Positions 8,645-19,882 of a stretch of DNA of 64,000 bases are shown piece after piece. Under the pieces are notes generated by a model that was not told the origin of the DNA, searched no databases, and worked only from the letters and a program-made list of their open reading frames with translations. Within the stretch, counting starts at the first letter, position 1. The number at the start of each line of letters is the position of its first letter. The position numbers and the translations under genes are program-made. Origin of the DNA: an uncultured bacterium (GTDB taxonomy: Bacteria > Bacillota > Clostridia > Oscillospirales > Oscillospiraceae); the NCBI GenBank assembly GCA_948469375.1, contig CAOKLO010000001.1, positions 1 to 64,000 on the forward strand. The letters run 5' to 3'.

Positions 8645-8838
8645 AATGGTTCCTCCCTCCGGGTCGAGTTGAGCCTCTGTATTTGGCGTAAAGTGCCGGG
8701 CCGGCGCTTTTTAATTGGTATAGAACAGGACGGCAGCGGCTGCAGGGCCGGGGCCTCCGCTCCACCGGCGGGACAGGGCCGGGCGGGCAGCGGTCCGGCC
8801 TGCACAGCATACGCGGGGAATTGCGCCGCGTATTTTGT
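8645..8838 (+). ncRNA. Candidate structured RNA / attenuated leader of rnj
   Basis: Between the promoter and rnj there is no gene. The segment holds a terminator-like hairpin AAAGTGCC-GGGCC-GGCGCTTT + TT (8690-8712), a GC-rich stem with one bulge TGCAGG(G)CCGG / CCGGCCTGCA (8741-8751 with 8795-8804), and a second terminator-like hairpin ATACGCGG / CCGCGTAT + TTTG (8809-8836). It could be a discrete small RNA of about 190 bases or a regulatory leader. I could not match it to 6S, SRP or a known riboswitch by eye. Confidence 0.45.
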
Positions 8839-8948
8839 TATGTCCAATGCTTCTCTGCCATTTACATAGGGATAAAAAGCGGGGCTGAACCAGTCCGGCT
8901 GTGTTTCCTTACGCAAAAATCTCAATATAACAAATAAAAGGAGTATTT

Positions 8949-10607
8949 ATGGCAGAAAAACTGAAAATTATTTCTCTCGGCGGTCTCAATGAGATCGGCA
9001 AGAACCTCACTGTCTACGAGTACGGCAGCGACATCATCGTGGTGGACGTGGGCATGGGCTTTCCGGACGACGACATGTACGGCATCGACGTGGTCATCCC
9101 CGACTTCACCTATCTGATTCAGAACCGGGACCGCATTCGGGCTATTTTCATCACCCACGGCCACGAGGACCATATCGGGGCCATCCCCTACCTCATGCGG
9201 GACGTGAAGGCCCCCATATATGCCACGCGGATGTCCGCGGGGCTTATCAAGTTGAAGCTGGACGAGCACCGCCTCACCGACAAGGTAAAGCTCATCACCT
9301 GTGAAGCCGGGGAGACCGTCAAAGCGGGTAAATTCTCCGTGGAGTTCATTCACATCAACCACTCCATCGCCGACGCGGTGGCTTTCGCCATCCGTACCCC
9401 CATCGGCATATGCGTTCACACCGGCGACTTTAAGATCGACCCCACCCCCATCCAGGGCGGCATGGCCGACCTCACCCGCCTGGGCGAGCTGGGCAACGAG
9501 GGCGTGCTGGCCCTCCTGTGCGACTCCACCAACGTGGAGCGCCCTGGCTTTACCAAGAGTGAGCGCAGCGTGGGGGCCTCCTTTGAAGCCCTGTTCCGGG
9601 GCTGTCAGAGCCGAATCATTGTCACCACCTTCGCGTCCAACATTGACCGGATTCAGCAGATTATCGACGTAGCGGCGAAATACGGCCGCAAGGTGGCCGT
9701 CACCGGACGGAGCATGGAGAACGCCATGAAGGTGTCCACCGAGCTGGGCTATATGAACATCCCGGCGGGAACGGTGATCGACATTGCCCATATCAAGACC
9801 CTGCCTCCCGAAAAGGTGTGCATCATCACCACCGGCAGCCAGGGCGAGACCATGTCCGCTCTCACGCGGATGGCTTTCAATACCCACCGCCAGGTGGACA
9901 TACAGCCCAGCGACCGGGTCATTATCTCCGCCTCCGCCATTCCCGGCAACGAGAATTCCATCGGCAACGTCATTAACGAGCTCTACCGCCGGGAGGCCGA
10001 GGTAGTCAATGAGCGGGAGCTGCCCCTCCATGTGTCCGGCCACGCCTGCCAGGAGGAGCTGAAAATCATCCACGCCCTGGTGCGGCCCAAGTTCTTTATC
10101 CCCGTCCACGGTGAGCAGCGCCATCTGAAAACCCACGCCAGGCTGGCCCGGTCCATGGGCATGGACCCCCGAAACATCGCCATCAGTGACGTGGGCCGCG
10201 TCATTGAGATCACGCCAAGCAGCATTAAGCTCAACGGCGCCGTTCCGGCGGGCAAGGTGTTTGTGGACGGCTACGGCGTGGGCGACGTGGGGGCGGTGGT
10301 CCTCCGCGACCGCCAGCACCTGGCCCAGGACGGCATGGTGGTGGTTGTGGTGGCCATGGCCGGGGAGGACGGCTCCGTCATCTCTGGGCCGGACATCATC
10401 ACCCGGGGCTTTGTGTATGTGAAGGAGTCCGAGGAGCTGATGGACGAGCTGCGCCAGGTAGCCGTGGACGCGCTGGACGTCTGCCAGCAGCGCCATATCC
10501 GGGACTGGTCCTCCATCAAGTCGGAGATGAAAGGTGCGCTGTCCGGCTATCTCTACAAAAAGACGAAACGCAACCCCATGATTTTGCCCGTCATTATGGA
10601 AGTATGA
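8949..10607 (+). CDS. rnj: Ribonuclease J
   Basis: Metallo-beta-lactamase/beta-CASP nuclease that degrades and matures RNA, with both endonuclease and 5'-3' exonuclease activity in the family. The 552-residue product opens KLKIISLGGLNEIGKN and carries the zinc-binding HGHEDH at residues 70-75, HTGDFKID, the beta-CASP domain with VTGRSMENAMKVS, and the C-terminal motif SGHACQEELKIIHALVRPKFFIPVHGEQRHL. Length and motif order are those of RNase J1/J2. AAAGGAG precedes the ATG. The long structured leader suggests post-transcriptional control. It is monocistronic, ended by a shared terminator. Confidence 0.97.
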   Translation: MAEKLKIISLGGLNEIGKNLTVYEYGSDIIVVDVGMGFPDDDMYGIDVVIPDFTYLIQNRDRIRAIFITHGHEDHIGAIPYLMRDVKAPIYATRMSAGLIKLKLDEHRLTDKVKLITCEAGETVKAGKFSVEFIHINHSIADAVAFAIRTPIGICVHTGDFKIDPTPIQGGMADLTRLGELGNEGVLALLCDSTNVERPGFTKSERSVGASFEALFRGCQSRIIVTTFASNIDRIQQIIDVAAKYGRKVAVTGRSMENAMKVSTELGYMNIPAGTVIDIAHIKTLPPEKVCIITTGSQGETMSALTRMAFNTHRQVDIQPSDRVIISASAIPGNENSIGNVINELYRREAEVVNERELPLHVSGHACQEELKIIHALVRPKFFIPVHGEQRHLKTHARLARSMGMDPRNIAISDVGRVIEITPSSIKLNGAVPAGKVFVDGYGVGDVGAVVLRDRQHLAQDGMVVVVVAMAGEDGSVISGPDIITRGFVYVKESEELMDELRQVAVDALDVCQQRHIRDWSSIKSEMKGALSGYLYKKTKRNPMILPVIMEV

Positions 10608-10617
10608 CGAAACGCAT

Positions 10618-10650
10618 AAAAAACCCCGCCCAACTGGGCGGGGTTTTTTA
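10618..10650. terminator. Bidirectional terminator between rnj and the V-ATPase operon
   Basis: AAACCCCGCCC-AACT-GGGCGGGGTTT flanked by an A-run on the left and a T-run on the right, so it can end rnj on the plus strand and the V-ATPase operon on the minus strand. Confidence 0.9.
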
Positions 10651-10665
10651 TAGTTGCGGTGGTTG

Positions 10666-11373
10666 TCAGACCTGCGCCTGCTCGGAACCGCCGAAGGCCT
10701 CAATGGCCTTGTCGTTGGCGGCGCGGCGCTCCTCCTGAGCCTGGGCCAAGAGCATATCCTTGACCTTCATCAGCCGGGTGGTGGTGGACCGGTCGTTCTC
10801 GTCCAGCTTCATGGTGATATAGCGGATGTTCTCCTGGGTCTCGGGAATGACCACGTACTCCAGCGCGTTGACGCGCCGGCGGGTCTTTTCGATCTCCTCC
10901 GCCATGAGCTGGGCGGCCTTTTCGGTCTGGGCCAGCTTGAGCATGTTCTGGAACACCTCGCCCAGGGCGGCTACCGCCCCATCCAGCTCGCCGCTGGTGG
11001 CGGCAAAGCCATAGGGGAAGATGTCGCCGGTGTCATCCGTGCGGGTCTGGTAGTGATAGACCGGCACGTTGACGGACATGATGTTCTGGAACGTCATCGT
11101 CAGCTCCACCGACTGCTTGGGATACATCAGCGCCTGCTCCATGGCCTGGGCGCTCATCAGCGCCGACGCCACGGTGAAAGAGCTGTGCACTCGCATCAGC
11201 TCCTCCTCCACCTGGGAGCGCAGAGAGCGCAGCTCACGCACGGTGTCCAGGAACTGCTTCATCAGCTCGTCCCGCTTGTCCTTGAGCAGCTTGTGGCCCC
11301 GCTGGGCGGTTTTCAGCTTGCCCTTCAGGCGGGTGAGCTCCATTCGGGTGGGGTTTACCACGGTGTTTGCCAT
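10666..11373 (-). CDS. ntpD: V-type ATPase subunit D
   Basis: Central-stalk subunit that turns inside the A3B3 head. The 235-residue, mostly helical product begins MANTVVNPTRMELTRLKGKLKTAQRGHKLLKDKRDELM, the diagnostic N-terminus of subunit D, and has the second long helix near residues 120-210 (IEKTRRRVNALEYVVIPETQENIRYI). It is the last gene of the operon, 15 bases after ntpB, with the shared terminator downstream. Confidence 0.96.
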   Translation of the reverse strand: MANTVVNPTRMELTRLKGKLKTAQRGHKLLKDKRDELMKQFLDTVRELRSLRSQVEEELMRVHSSFTVASALMSAQAMEQALMYPKQSVELTMTFQNIMSVNVPVYHYQTRTDDTGDIFPYGFAATSGELDGAVAALGEVFQNMLKLAQTEKAAQLMAEEIEKTRRRVNALEYVVIPETQENIRYITMKLDENDRSTTTRLMKVKDMLLAQAQEERRAANDKAIEAFGGSEQAQV

Positions 11374-11388
11374 GACTGAACCCCTCCT

Positions 11389-12771
11389 TTACTGGTCTTT
11401 CTTGGGCATATATTTGTCGATATACTCCTGCTTGATACGCTTCAGCTCGGCGGTGGGCAGGATGGACAGCAGCTCCCAGCCCAGATCCAGCGTCTCCTCG
11501 ATGGAGCGGTTCTCCTCATAGCCCTGGTTGACGTAGCGCTTCTCGAACTCGTCCGCGAACTTGGCGTACAGCAAGTCGGTGGGAGTCAACGCCGCCTCGC
11601 CCAGAATGGACATCAGCTCCTTGTTGTCCTTACCGGTGGAGTACGCGGCGAAGAGCTGGTTCATGGTGTTGGCGTGGTCCTCACGGGTCTTGCCCGCGCC
11701 GATGCCCTTATCCTTCAGACGGGACAGGGAGGGCAGCACGTCCACGGGGGGATTGACGCCCTGGCGGTACAGGGACCGGGAGAGGATGATCTGGCCCTCG
11801 GTGATATACCCGGTCAGGTCGGGGATGGGGTGGGTCTTGTCGTCCTCGGGCATGGTGAGGATGGGGATCATGGTGATGGAGCCGGGCTTACCCAGCTGAC
11901 GGCCGGCACGCTCGTACATGGTGGCCAGGTCGGTATACAGGTAGCCGGGGAAGCCGCGGCGGCCCGGGACCTCCTTCTTGGCCGCGGAAACCTCGCGCAG
12001 GGCCTCAGCGTAGTTGGTGATGTCGGTCAGGATGACCAGCACGTGCATATCCTTCTCAAAGGCCAGATACTCGGCGGCGGTCAGCGCCATACGGGGGGTG
12101 GAAATACGCTCGACGGCGGGGTCGTTGGCCAGGTTGGTAAACAGCACGGTGCGGTCGATGGCGCCGGTGCGCTTGAACTCCTGGACAAAGAACTCGGACT
12201 CCTCGAAGGTGATGCCGATGGCGGCAAACACCACGGCGAAGTTGCCCGCGTCGTCGCCCAGTACCTTGGCCTGACGGGCGATCTGCGCCGCCAGATTGGC
12301 GTGGGGCAGACCGGAGCCGGAAAAGATGGGCAGCTTCTGTCCACGCACCAGCGTGTTCAGCCCGTCGATGGTGGACACGCCGGTCTGAATGAACTCGTCC
12401 GGGTAGTCCCGGGCGGCGGGGTTCATGGGCAGGCCGTTGATGTCCCGGTACTCCTCGGCCAGGATGGCGGGGCCGCCGTCGATGGGCACGCCCATGCCGT
12501 TGAACACCCGGCCCAGCATGTCGCCGGACACGCCCAGCTGAAGGGGATGGCCCAGGAAGCGGACCTTGGACTGGGCCAGGTTGATGCCCGCGGCGGACTC
12601 AAACAGCTGCACCACGGCGGTGTCGCCGTTGACCTCCAGCACCTTGCCGCGGCGGATGCCGCCGTCGGGCAGCTCCACCTCCACCAGCTCGTCGTAGGTG
12701 ACGTTTTCCACCATTTTGACCATCATCAGCGGGGACGCGATCTCCTGGATGGTTTTATACTCTCGGATCAC
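11389..12771 (-). CDS. ntpB: V-type ATPase subunit B (non-catalytic)
   Basis: 460 residues. Regulatory subunit alternating with A in the hexameric head; it binds nucleotide poorly because its P-loop is altered. Visible are the N-terminal beta barrel, [21 protein letters not shown] in place of a classical Walker [37 protein letters not shown] and [32 protein letters not shown]. It overlaps ntpA by 4 bases. Confidence 0.97.
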   Translation of the reverse strand: MIREYKTIQEIASPLMMVKMVENVTYDELVEVELPDGGIRRGKVLEVNGDTAVVQLFESAAGINLAQSKVRFLGHPLQLGVSGDMLGRVFNGMGVPIDGGPAILAEEYRDINGLPMNPAARDYPDEFIQTGVSTIDGLNTLVRGQKLPIFSGSGLPHANLAAQIARQAKVLGDDAGNFAVVFAAIGITFEESEFFVQEFKRTGAIDRTVLFTNLANDPAVERISTPRMALTAAEYLAFEKDMHVLVILTDITNYAEALREVSAAKKEVPGRRGFPGYLYTDLATMYERAGRQLGKPGSITMIPILTMPEDDKTHPIPDLTGYITEGQIILSRSLYRQGVNPPVDVLPSLSRLKDKGIGAGKTREDHANTMNQLFAAYSTGKDNKELMSILGEAALTPTDLLYAKFADEFEKRYVNQGYEENRSIEETLDLGWELLSILPTAELKRIKQEYIDKYMPKKDQ

Positions 12772-14546
12772 AGTTCCTCACCAGCCTTTCTGACCACCTC
12801 GTCGATCTCCTTCTCCATGGAGGCGGAGATCTCAGCGTACACCTTCTCGTACTCGTCGGCGGGCACGCTCTTGGCGCGGCCGATGCGCTCGCGGGCGGGG
12901 ATGACGAACAGGTCGGCGGCGGGGGCGCCCTTGGCGATGGCGTCCCGGCATAGCTTGTCGTAGTCCAGGATCATGGCCAGCAGCTTCTCCTGCCGGTCAT
13001 AGCTGGAGAAGGAGTCGATGTCCACGAAGGAGTTTTGCTGGAGGAAGTCCTCACGCACCATACGGGCGGTCTCCAGGGTCAGCTGGTCATTGGGGGACAG
13101 GGAGTCCTTGCCCACCAGCTGCACGATCTCGTTCAGGCTGGCCTCCTGCTGAAGCACTCCCATAGCCTGCTCACGGTTTTGCAGGAACTGCTTGCCCAGA
13201 TTCTTGTCAAACCAGGGCTTCAGGGAGTCCAGATACAGGGAGTAGGAATTCAGCCAGTTGATGGCGGGGAAGTGGCGCTTGTAGGCCAGGGAGGCGTCCA
13301 GGGCCCAGAACACCTTGACAATACGCATGGTGCCCTGAGACACGGGCTCGGACAAATCGCCGCCCGGGGGGGACACGGCGCCCACGGCAGTGAGGGAGCC
13401 CCGACGGTCCTCCTCGGACCCCAGGCAGGACACGGAGCCGGCGCGCTCGTAGAACTGGGCCAGACGGGAGGCCAGATAGGCGGGGTAGCCCTCCTCGCCG
13501 GGCATCTCCTCCAGACGGCCGGACATCTCGCGCAGGGCCTCGGCCCAGCGGGAGGTGGAGTCGGCGATGACGGCCACGGCGTAGCCCATGTCCCGGAAAT
13601 ACTCGGCGATGGTGATGCCGGTGTAGATGGACGCCTCACGGGCGGCCACGGGCATATCGGAGGTGTTGGCGATCAGCACCGTGCGCTTCATCAGCGTCTC
13701 GCCGGTGCGGGGGTCCACCAGCTCGGGGAACTCCCGCAGCACGTCGGTCATCTCGTTGCCGCGCTCGCCGCAGCCGATGTAAACCACGATATCCACGTCG
13801 GACCACTTGGCCAGGGCGTGCTGCATCACGGTCTTGCCGGAGCCGAAGGGGCCGGGGATGGCGGCGGTGCCGCCCTTGGCCACGGGGAAGAACGTGTCCA
13901 CGATCCGCTGGCCGGAGGACAGCGGCTTGATGGGGGGATACTTATGCTTATAGGGGCGGCCCACACGGACGGGCCAGCGCTGGCTCATGGACAGGTTGAC
14001 CTCGGCGCCGTCCTCTTTGACCAGAACGGCCACGGTCTCCCGGACATTGTACTGCCCGGCGGGAACCACGCTCTTCAGCTTGCCCTTCAGGTTGGGGGGC
14101 ACCATGATCTTGTGGAGCACCACCGGCGTCTCGGGGACGGTGCCGATGATGTCGCCGCCCACCACCTGATCGCCGGCCTTGGCCACGGGGGTGAACTCCC
14201 ACTTCTTCTCCAGGTCAATGGCGGGCACCTCCACACCGCGGGGCAGGTTGTTGCCGTGGACCTTCTCCATGATCTTCTCCAGCGGGCGCTGGATGCCGTC
14301 ATAGATGTTCTCGATCATGCCGGGGCCAAGCTCCACGCTCATAGGGGAGCCGGTGGTCACCACTTCGGTGCCCGGGCCCAGACCGGAGGTCTCCTCATAG
14401 ACCTGGATGGAGGCGGAGTCGCCGTTCATGGTGAGAATCTCGCCAATCAGGCGCTCGGGACCCACGCGGACCACGTCGGACATGTTGGCGTCCGCCATGC
14501 CGGTGGCCACCACCAGGGGGCCGGAGACCTTAACTACTTTTCCCAT
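12768..14546 (-). CDS. ntpA: V-type ATPase subunit A (catalytic)
   Basis: 592 residues. ATP-hydrolysing (or ATP-forming) subunit. The Walker A loop GPFGSGKTV lies at about residues 232-240, the Walker B region near [17 protein letters not shown], and the long non-homologous insertion typical of A subunits is at about 115-190. SYSLY in the C-terminal domain is also characteristic. It is followed without a gap by ntpB; a 49-base gap separates it from the small membrane gene upstream. Confidence 0.98.
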   Translation of the reverse strand: MGKVVKVSGPLVVATGMADANMSDVVRVGPERLIGEILTMNGDSASIQVYEETSGLGPGTEVVTTGSPMSVELGPGMIENIYDGIQRPLEKIMEKVHGNNLPRGVEVPAIDLEKKWEFTPVAKAGDQVVGGDIIGTVPETPVVLHKIMVPPNLKGKLKSVVPAGQYNVRETVAVLVKEDGAEVNLSMSQRWPVRVGRPYKHKYPPIKPLSSGQRIVDTFFPVAKGGTAAIPGPFGSGKTVMQHALAKWSDVDIVVYIGCGERGNEMTDVLREFPELVDPRTGETLMKRTVLIANTSDMPVAAREASIYTGITIAEYFRDMGYAVAVIADSTSRWAEALREMSGRLEEMPGEEGYPAYLASRLAQFYERAGSVSCLGSEEDRRGSLTAVGAVSPPGGDLSEPVSQGTMRIVKVFWALDASLAYKRHFPAINWLNSYSLYLDSLKPWFDKNLGKQFLQNREQAMGVLQQEASLNEIVQLVGKDSLSPNDQLTLETARMVREDFLQQNSFVDIDSFSSYDRQEKLLAMILDYDKLCRDAIAKGAPAADLFVIPARERIGRAKSVPADEYEKVYAEISASMEKEIDEVVRKAGEEL

Positions 14547-14595
14547 AGGCTCTAAAACCTTCTTTCATTTAAGGTCATTGTTAAAACTCATATGC

Positions 14596-14808
14596 TTATA
14601 CGATACCAATAAATATGCAAATCATGCCGCCAATGCCGGCCAGCACGCACATCACGCCGCCAAATCTTGTGGATAAGAGGTATGACTTCGACGGTTCGCC
14701 GCCGCCGTCGTGTTTCCAGCGTTCCGTCAGCTCGTAGAAAAACTCCGGCTTCCAGATCAGCGCGACGCCGTAAATGGCCAGCGCCAGGAAAATCAGACCA
14801 ACAACCAC
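14596..14808 (-). CDS. Small two-helix membrane protein inside the V-ATPase operon (DUF6199-like)
   Basis: 70 residues from a GTG start with AGGAGAG upstream. Two hydrophobic helices (VVGLIFLALAIYGVALIW and VMCVLAGIGGMICIFIGIV) flank a polar loop with KPEFFYELTERWKHDGGGEPSKSYLLSTRFGG. The PEFFxELTERWK...STRFGG pattern resembles DUF6199 proteins. It has no counterpart in the E. hirae ntp operon. Its position between the F-type stalk subunit and the catalytic subunit suggests, but does not show, a role with the enzyme. Confidence 0.7.
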   Translation of the reverse strand: MVVGLIFLALAIYGVALIWKPEFFYELTERWKHDGGGEPSKSYLLSTRFGGVMCVLAGIGGMICIFIGIV

Positions 14809-14818
14809 AGGAACTCTC

Positions 14819-15136
14819 CTACAGAATATCGGCGCCCACAGCCCGTTCCACGGACTTCTTGATGTTGGCCATGCCCAGCCCCAGGCTGCCCTCCTTGCCG
14901 GGAATGAGGATGATGGCGGGGGTCAGATCGTCCTTGTACCGGGCGATGTCCGCCTCCATCTGGGCGGCGAACTGCTCGGTGAGGTAGACCACCGCGTATT
15001 CCTCCTTGGCAATGTGATGCAGGGTGGAGCGGGCCTGTTCCACGCTCTCCACGGGGAAGACCGTCAGCCCCAGGGCCTTGAAGCCCATGACGCTGTCCTT
15101 GTCGCCCAGCACGGCGATCTGATAGCTGTTTGCCAT
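14819..15136 (-). CDS. ntpG: V-type ATPase subunit F (NtpG)
   Basis: 105 residues. Small Rossmann-like subunit of the central stalk that binds subunit D. Its N-terminus IAVLGDKDSVMGFKALGLTVFPV is the family hallmark, followed by EEYAVVYLTEQFAAQM and a C-terminal helix. Ten bases separate it from the small membrane gene downstream and 13 from ntpC upstream. Confidence 0.93.
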   Translation of the reverse strand: MANSYQIAVLGDKDSVMGFKALGLTVFPVESVEQARSTLHHIAKEEYAVVYLTEQFAAQMEADIARYKDDLTPAIILIPGKEGSLGLGMANIKKSVERAVGADIL

Positions 15137-15149
15137 AAAGTCTCCCCCC

Positions 15150-16157
15150 TTAACAGTAAGCCCGGCGCAGGCGCTGCCGGATGGTTCCGCCGTCGATGTC
15201 CGCCATGCGGCCGGTGAGAATGATGCGGATGGCGGTGGCCTCCGCCTCCCGGGCGTAGAGATAGGCCACCACGGGCTGCTCCCCGAAGGGGATCAGCCGG
15301 GCGCGGGTCAGATAGGCCATCACCGCGTCGTCGCACAGCCGCTCAAAGTCGGTCAGCGGACCGCCGTTTGGCACGGCCAGCGCGGCCCCCGCCTCAGCGG
15401 CGGCGGCAAAGCTGGTGCCCTTGAACACGCGGCCCAGCTCGGCGCCCTTTACCCGGGCGATGTCCTCAGGGGACACGCTGCCCCCCTCCACCAGCACAGA
15501 GCGCAGGAACTCACCCGCCTTGTCCAGCCGGGCGGCGCGCACGGCGGCGCGCAGGTTGGCCCCGTCGATCAAGGCAGTAACATAGCCCTCCAAAAATTCA
15601 CTGCCGGACTCCTTGGCCAGGGCGGCCAGCTCCTTGAAATAGGCCCGGTCCAGGATGAAATCCGCCTGCTGGGGGTCGCCGGAGGAGCCCAGCACCTCCC
15701 GGGCCTGGCCCACGGCCTCCCGGAAGGTATCGGCATAGGAGCGCAGGTCCTCCCGGCGGTAGTTCTCGGCCAGCGCGGCGGGAGCGTACCGCCCGCCGCC
15801 CAGCAGCAGCCGGTCCTGGTCCAGCTTCAGCGCCTCCGCCTTCACCAGCGTTTTGGCGTTGTGATAATCGTACTTGCAGCGGAATACGTCGATCAGCGCC
15901 GGGTTGCCCACCGCCTTGCCCATATCCTCAAACAGCGCGGCCTGAGCCTGGGCCAGCATGGCGTCCAACGCGGAGTTGGTGACCTCGGGCAGGTCCGGAT
16001 AACCGCACTCACCCAGCACCTTGGCCGCATCGTTCACGTCCTTGGCTTCGATCATCCGCTCCATGCGCTCCGCCGTGAGCAGCCGGGTTTCCAGCACCCG
16101 CACCCGGGCGGAGATGGACAGAAAATCGTTTTCCTTCATTTTCTTCGCTTTTGACAA
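15150..16157 (-). CDS. ntpC: V-type ATPase subunit C (d-like rotor adaptor)
   Basis: Couples the central stalk to the membrane c-ring. All-helical protein with NDFLSISARVRVLETRLLTAERMERMIEAKDVNDAAKVL at the N-terminus and repeated helical bundles thereafter, about 335 residues. I chose TTG at 16157 (MSKAKKMKEND...) because AAAGGGGGA lies 6 bases upstream; an in-frame ATG at 16175 has no ribosome site. A TTG start would keep its translation modest. Confidence 0.92.
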   Translation of the reverse strand: MSKAKKMKENDFLSISARVRVLETRLLTAERMERMIEAKDVNDAAKVLGECGYPDLPEVTNSALDAMLAQAQAALFEDMGKAVGNPALIDVFRCKYDYHNAKTLVKAEALKLDQDRLLLGGGRYAPAALAENYRREDLRSYADTFREAVGQAREVLGSSGDPQQADFILDRAYFKELAALAKESGSEFLEGYVTALIDGANLRAAVRAARLDKAGEFLRSVLVEGGSVSPEDIARVKGAELGRVFKGTSFAAAAEAGAALAVPNGGPLTDFERLCDDAVMAYLTRARLIPFGEQPVVAYLYAREAEATAIRIILTGRMADIDGGTIRQRLRRAYC

Positions 16158-16195
16158 GTCATTTCCCCCTTTCATTTCAGCTTGAAAGGGTCAAA

Positions 16196-16882
16196 TCAGT
16201 CAAACAGCACTTTGGCCACCTCGCCGGCCAGCGCGCCGCGCTGGAGCCGAATGAGGGTGTCAAAGGTACAGTTGACCTCCACCGGGCCGTCGCTGAGGAT
16301 AAAGCCGCCGTCCATGGGGCGGGTCTCCTCGGCCAGGGTGAGCATAGCCGTGCCGCTGAGCACGGCGGACGCGCCGGTGACCACCTTGTCCAGGATGGCC
16401 CCGGCCTTGGTGTCAGTGACTTCCTCGGGCAGCTTGGGAGCGACGGCCTCAGCCAATTTCTTGTTGGCCGCCATCACCACCGCCTTGCCCACCTGGCTGC
16501 GGTGGCTGGGGGAGAAGATGAGCTTCTCCTTCCCCGTGACGGACGCCTGGGCCGCCAGCTCGGCCAGCAGAGCCACATACTGCTCCGAGGGCAGCTCCAA
16601 CAGCTTCTTGTGGGCGGCCTGGAAGGCCTCCTCGATCACGTCCTGCTTGGCGGCCAGCACGGCCTTGCGGCATTCCATCTGGGCGGTGGAGACCATGCGG
16701 TCTTCCCGCTCCGCCGCAGCCCTGCGGCCCTGGGCCAGGACCTCGGCCGCCGCCGCCTTGGCCTCGGCCTGAGCCTTGGCGGTGATCTCAGCGGCCTGGG
16801 CGCGGGCCTCGGCCAGCACGGCGTCGATCTCCTTCTGGCCGTCCTCCCGGATGCGCGCGGTAATCTTTTCAATTCCGTTCAT
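16196..16882 (-). CDS. ntpE: V-type ATPase subunit E
   Basis: 228 residues. Peripheral-stalk subunit that works as a stator with the small coiled-coil subunit. The N-terminal half is a long Ala/Glu-rich coiled coil (EIDAVLAEARAQAAEITAKAQAEAKAAAAEVL), the C-terminal half a globular domain ending with GGFILSDGPVEVNCTFDTLIRLQRGALAGEVAKVLF, the typical E-subunit ending. Confidence 0.95.
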   Translation of the reverse strand: MNGIEKITARIREDGQKEIDAVLAEARAQAAEITAKAQAEAKAAAAEVLAQGRRAAAEREDRMVSTAQMECRKAVLAAKQDVIEEAFQAAHKKLLELPSEQYVALLAELAAQASVTGKEKLIFSPSHRSQVGKAVVMAANKKLAEAVAPKLPEEVTDTKAGAILDKVVTGASAVLSGTAMLTLAEETRPMDGGFILSDGPVEVNCTFDTLIRLQRGALAGEVAKVLFD

Positions 16883-16918
16883 GTGTTTGGTTTACCGCCT
16901 TTCAGAATTTGGGACGCA

Positions 16919-19381
<2,463 letters not shown>

Positions 19382-19382
<1 letters not shown>

Positions 19383-19696
19383 CAGCTGCTCCCTACCCTT
19401 CCGACGATCAGCCCGGCGGCCTTGTCAAGGCGCTTTCGGGCCTCCTGCTTCAGCGCCTCGCACTGGGCGGCGTTGTCTGCAAGTATCTGCTCCGCCTTCT
19501 TCTCGGCCTGGACCTCGGCGTCGGCCAGCATGGCCTTTGCCTCCTGCTCCGCACGGGCGCGTGCGTCCTGGACAAGCTGCCTGCCCGCCCGCTCCGCGTC
19601 GGCTACGATGTGCTTGGCCTCCGCCGCCGCCTCGGCCCGCCGCTCCTTTGCGGCTTGCTCAGCCTCAGTGACCTTTTGGATGGCCTCTAAAGACAT
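19382..19696 (-). CDS. ntpF: V-type ATPase peripheral-stalk subunit G/H (NtpF)
   Basis: 104 residues, almost entirely coiled coil (VTEAEQAAKERRAEAAAEAKHIVADAERAGRQLV...). First gene of the operon; ATG 19696 follows AGAGAGGTGA. It pairs with subunit E as the stator stalk. Its identity rests on helical character, size and position before ntpI, as in E. hirae. Confidence 0.9.
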
Positions 19697-19762
19697 AATA
19701 CTTCACCTCTCTTACTTGTCAGGAGGGAGACGGACAGCATTCTTCCCCCATTTTCAAAAAAG

Positions 19763-19791
19763 ATTTTACCATTCCTTTTCCAACTTATCAA
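19763..19791 (-). promoter_or_regulatory. Promoter of the V-ATPase operon
   Basis: Minus strand TTGATA, 17-bp spacer, TAAAAT, with TGG before the -10 (extended). It leaves a leader of about 60 bases before ntpF and is divergent from the gdpP promoter. Confidence 0.8.
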
Positions 19792-19839
19792 CCCCAGATT
19801 TCAATAAAAAATTACAGGTCCTCAGATTTGTTATCGCTC

Positions 19840-19868
19840 TTGTTTTTGTCAGTTTATTTTGGTATAAT
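19840..19868 (+). promoter_or_regulatory. Promoter of gdpP
   Basis: TTGTTT (19840-19845), 17-bp spacer, TATAAT (19863-19868) with an extended TGG. Transcription would begin near 19875, only a few bases before the first possible ATG. Confidence 0.75.
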
Positions 19869-19882
19869 CTATTATCTATGGG

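Noticed and set aside
8645..8838. 6S RNA, SRP RNA or T-box in the rnj leader
   Set aside because: No SRP tetraloop signature, no T-box sequence, and no long closing stem between the ends as in 6S RNA; kept only as an unnamed candidate.
8922..10703. 593-residue open frame on the minus strand opposite rnj
   Set aside because: Shadow frame of a GC-rich gene: His/Gly/Val-rich product, no ribosome site, no family, while rnj on the plus strand is complete.
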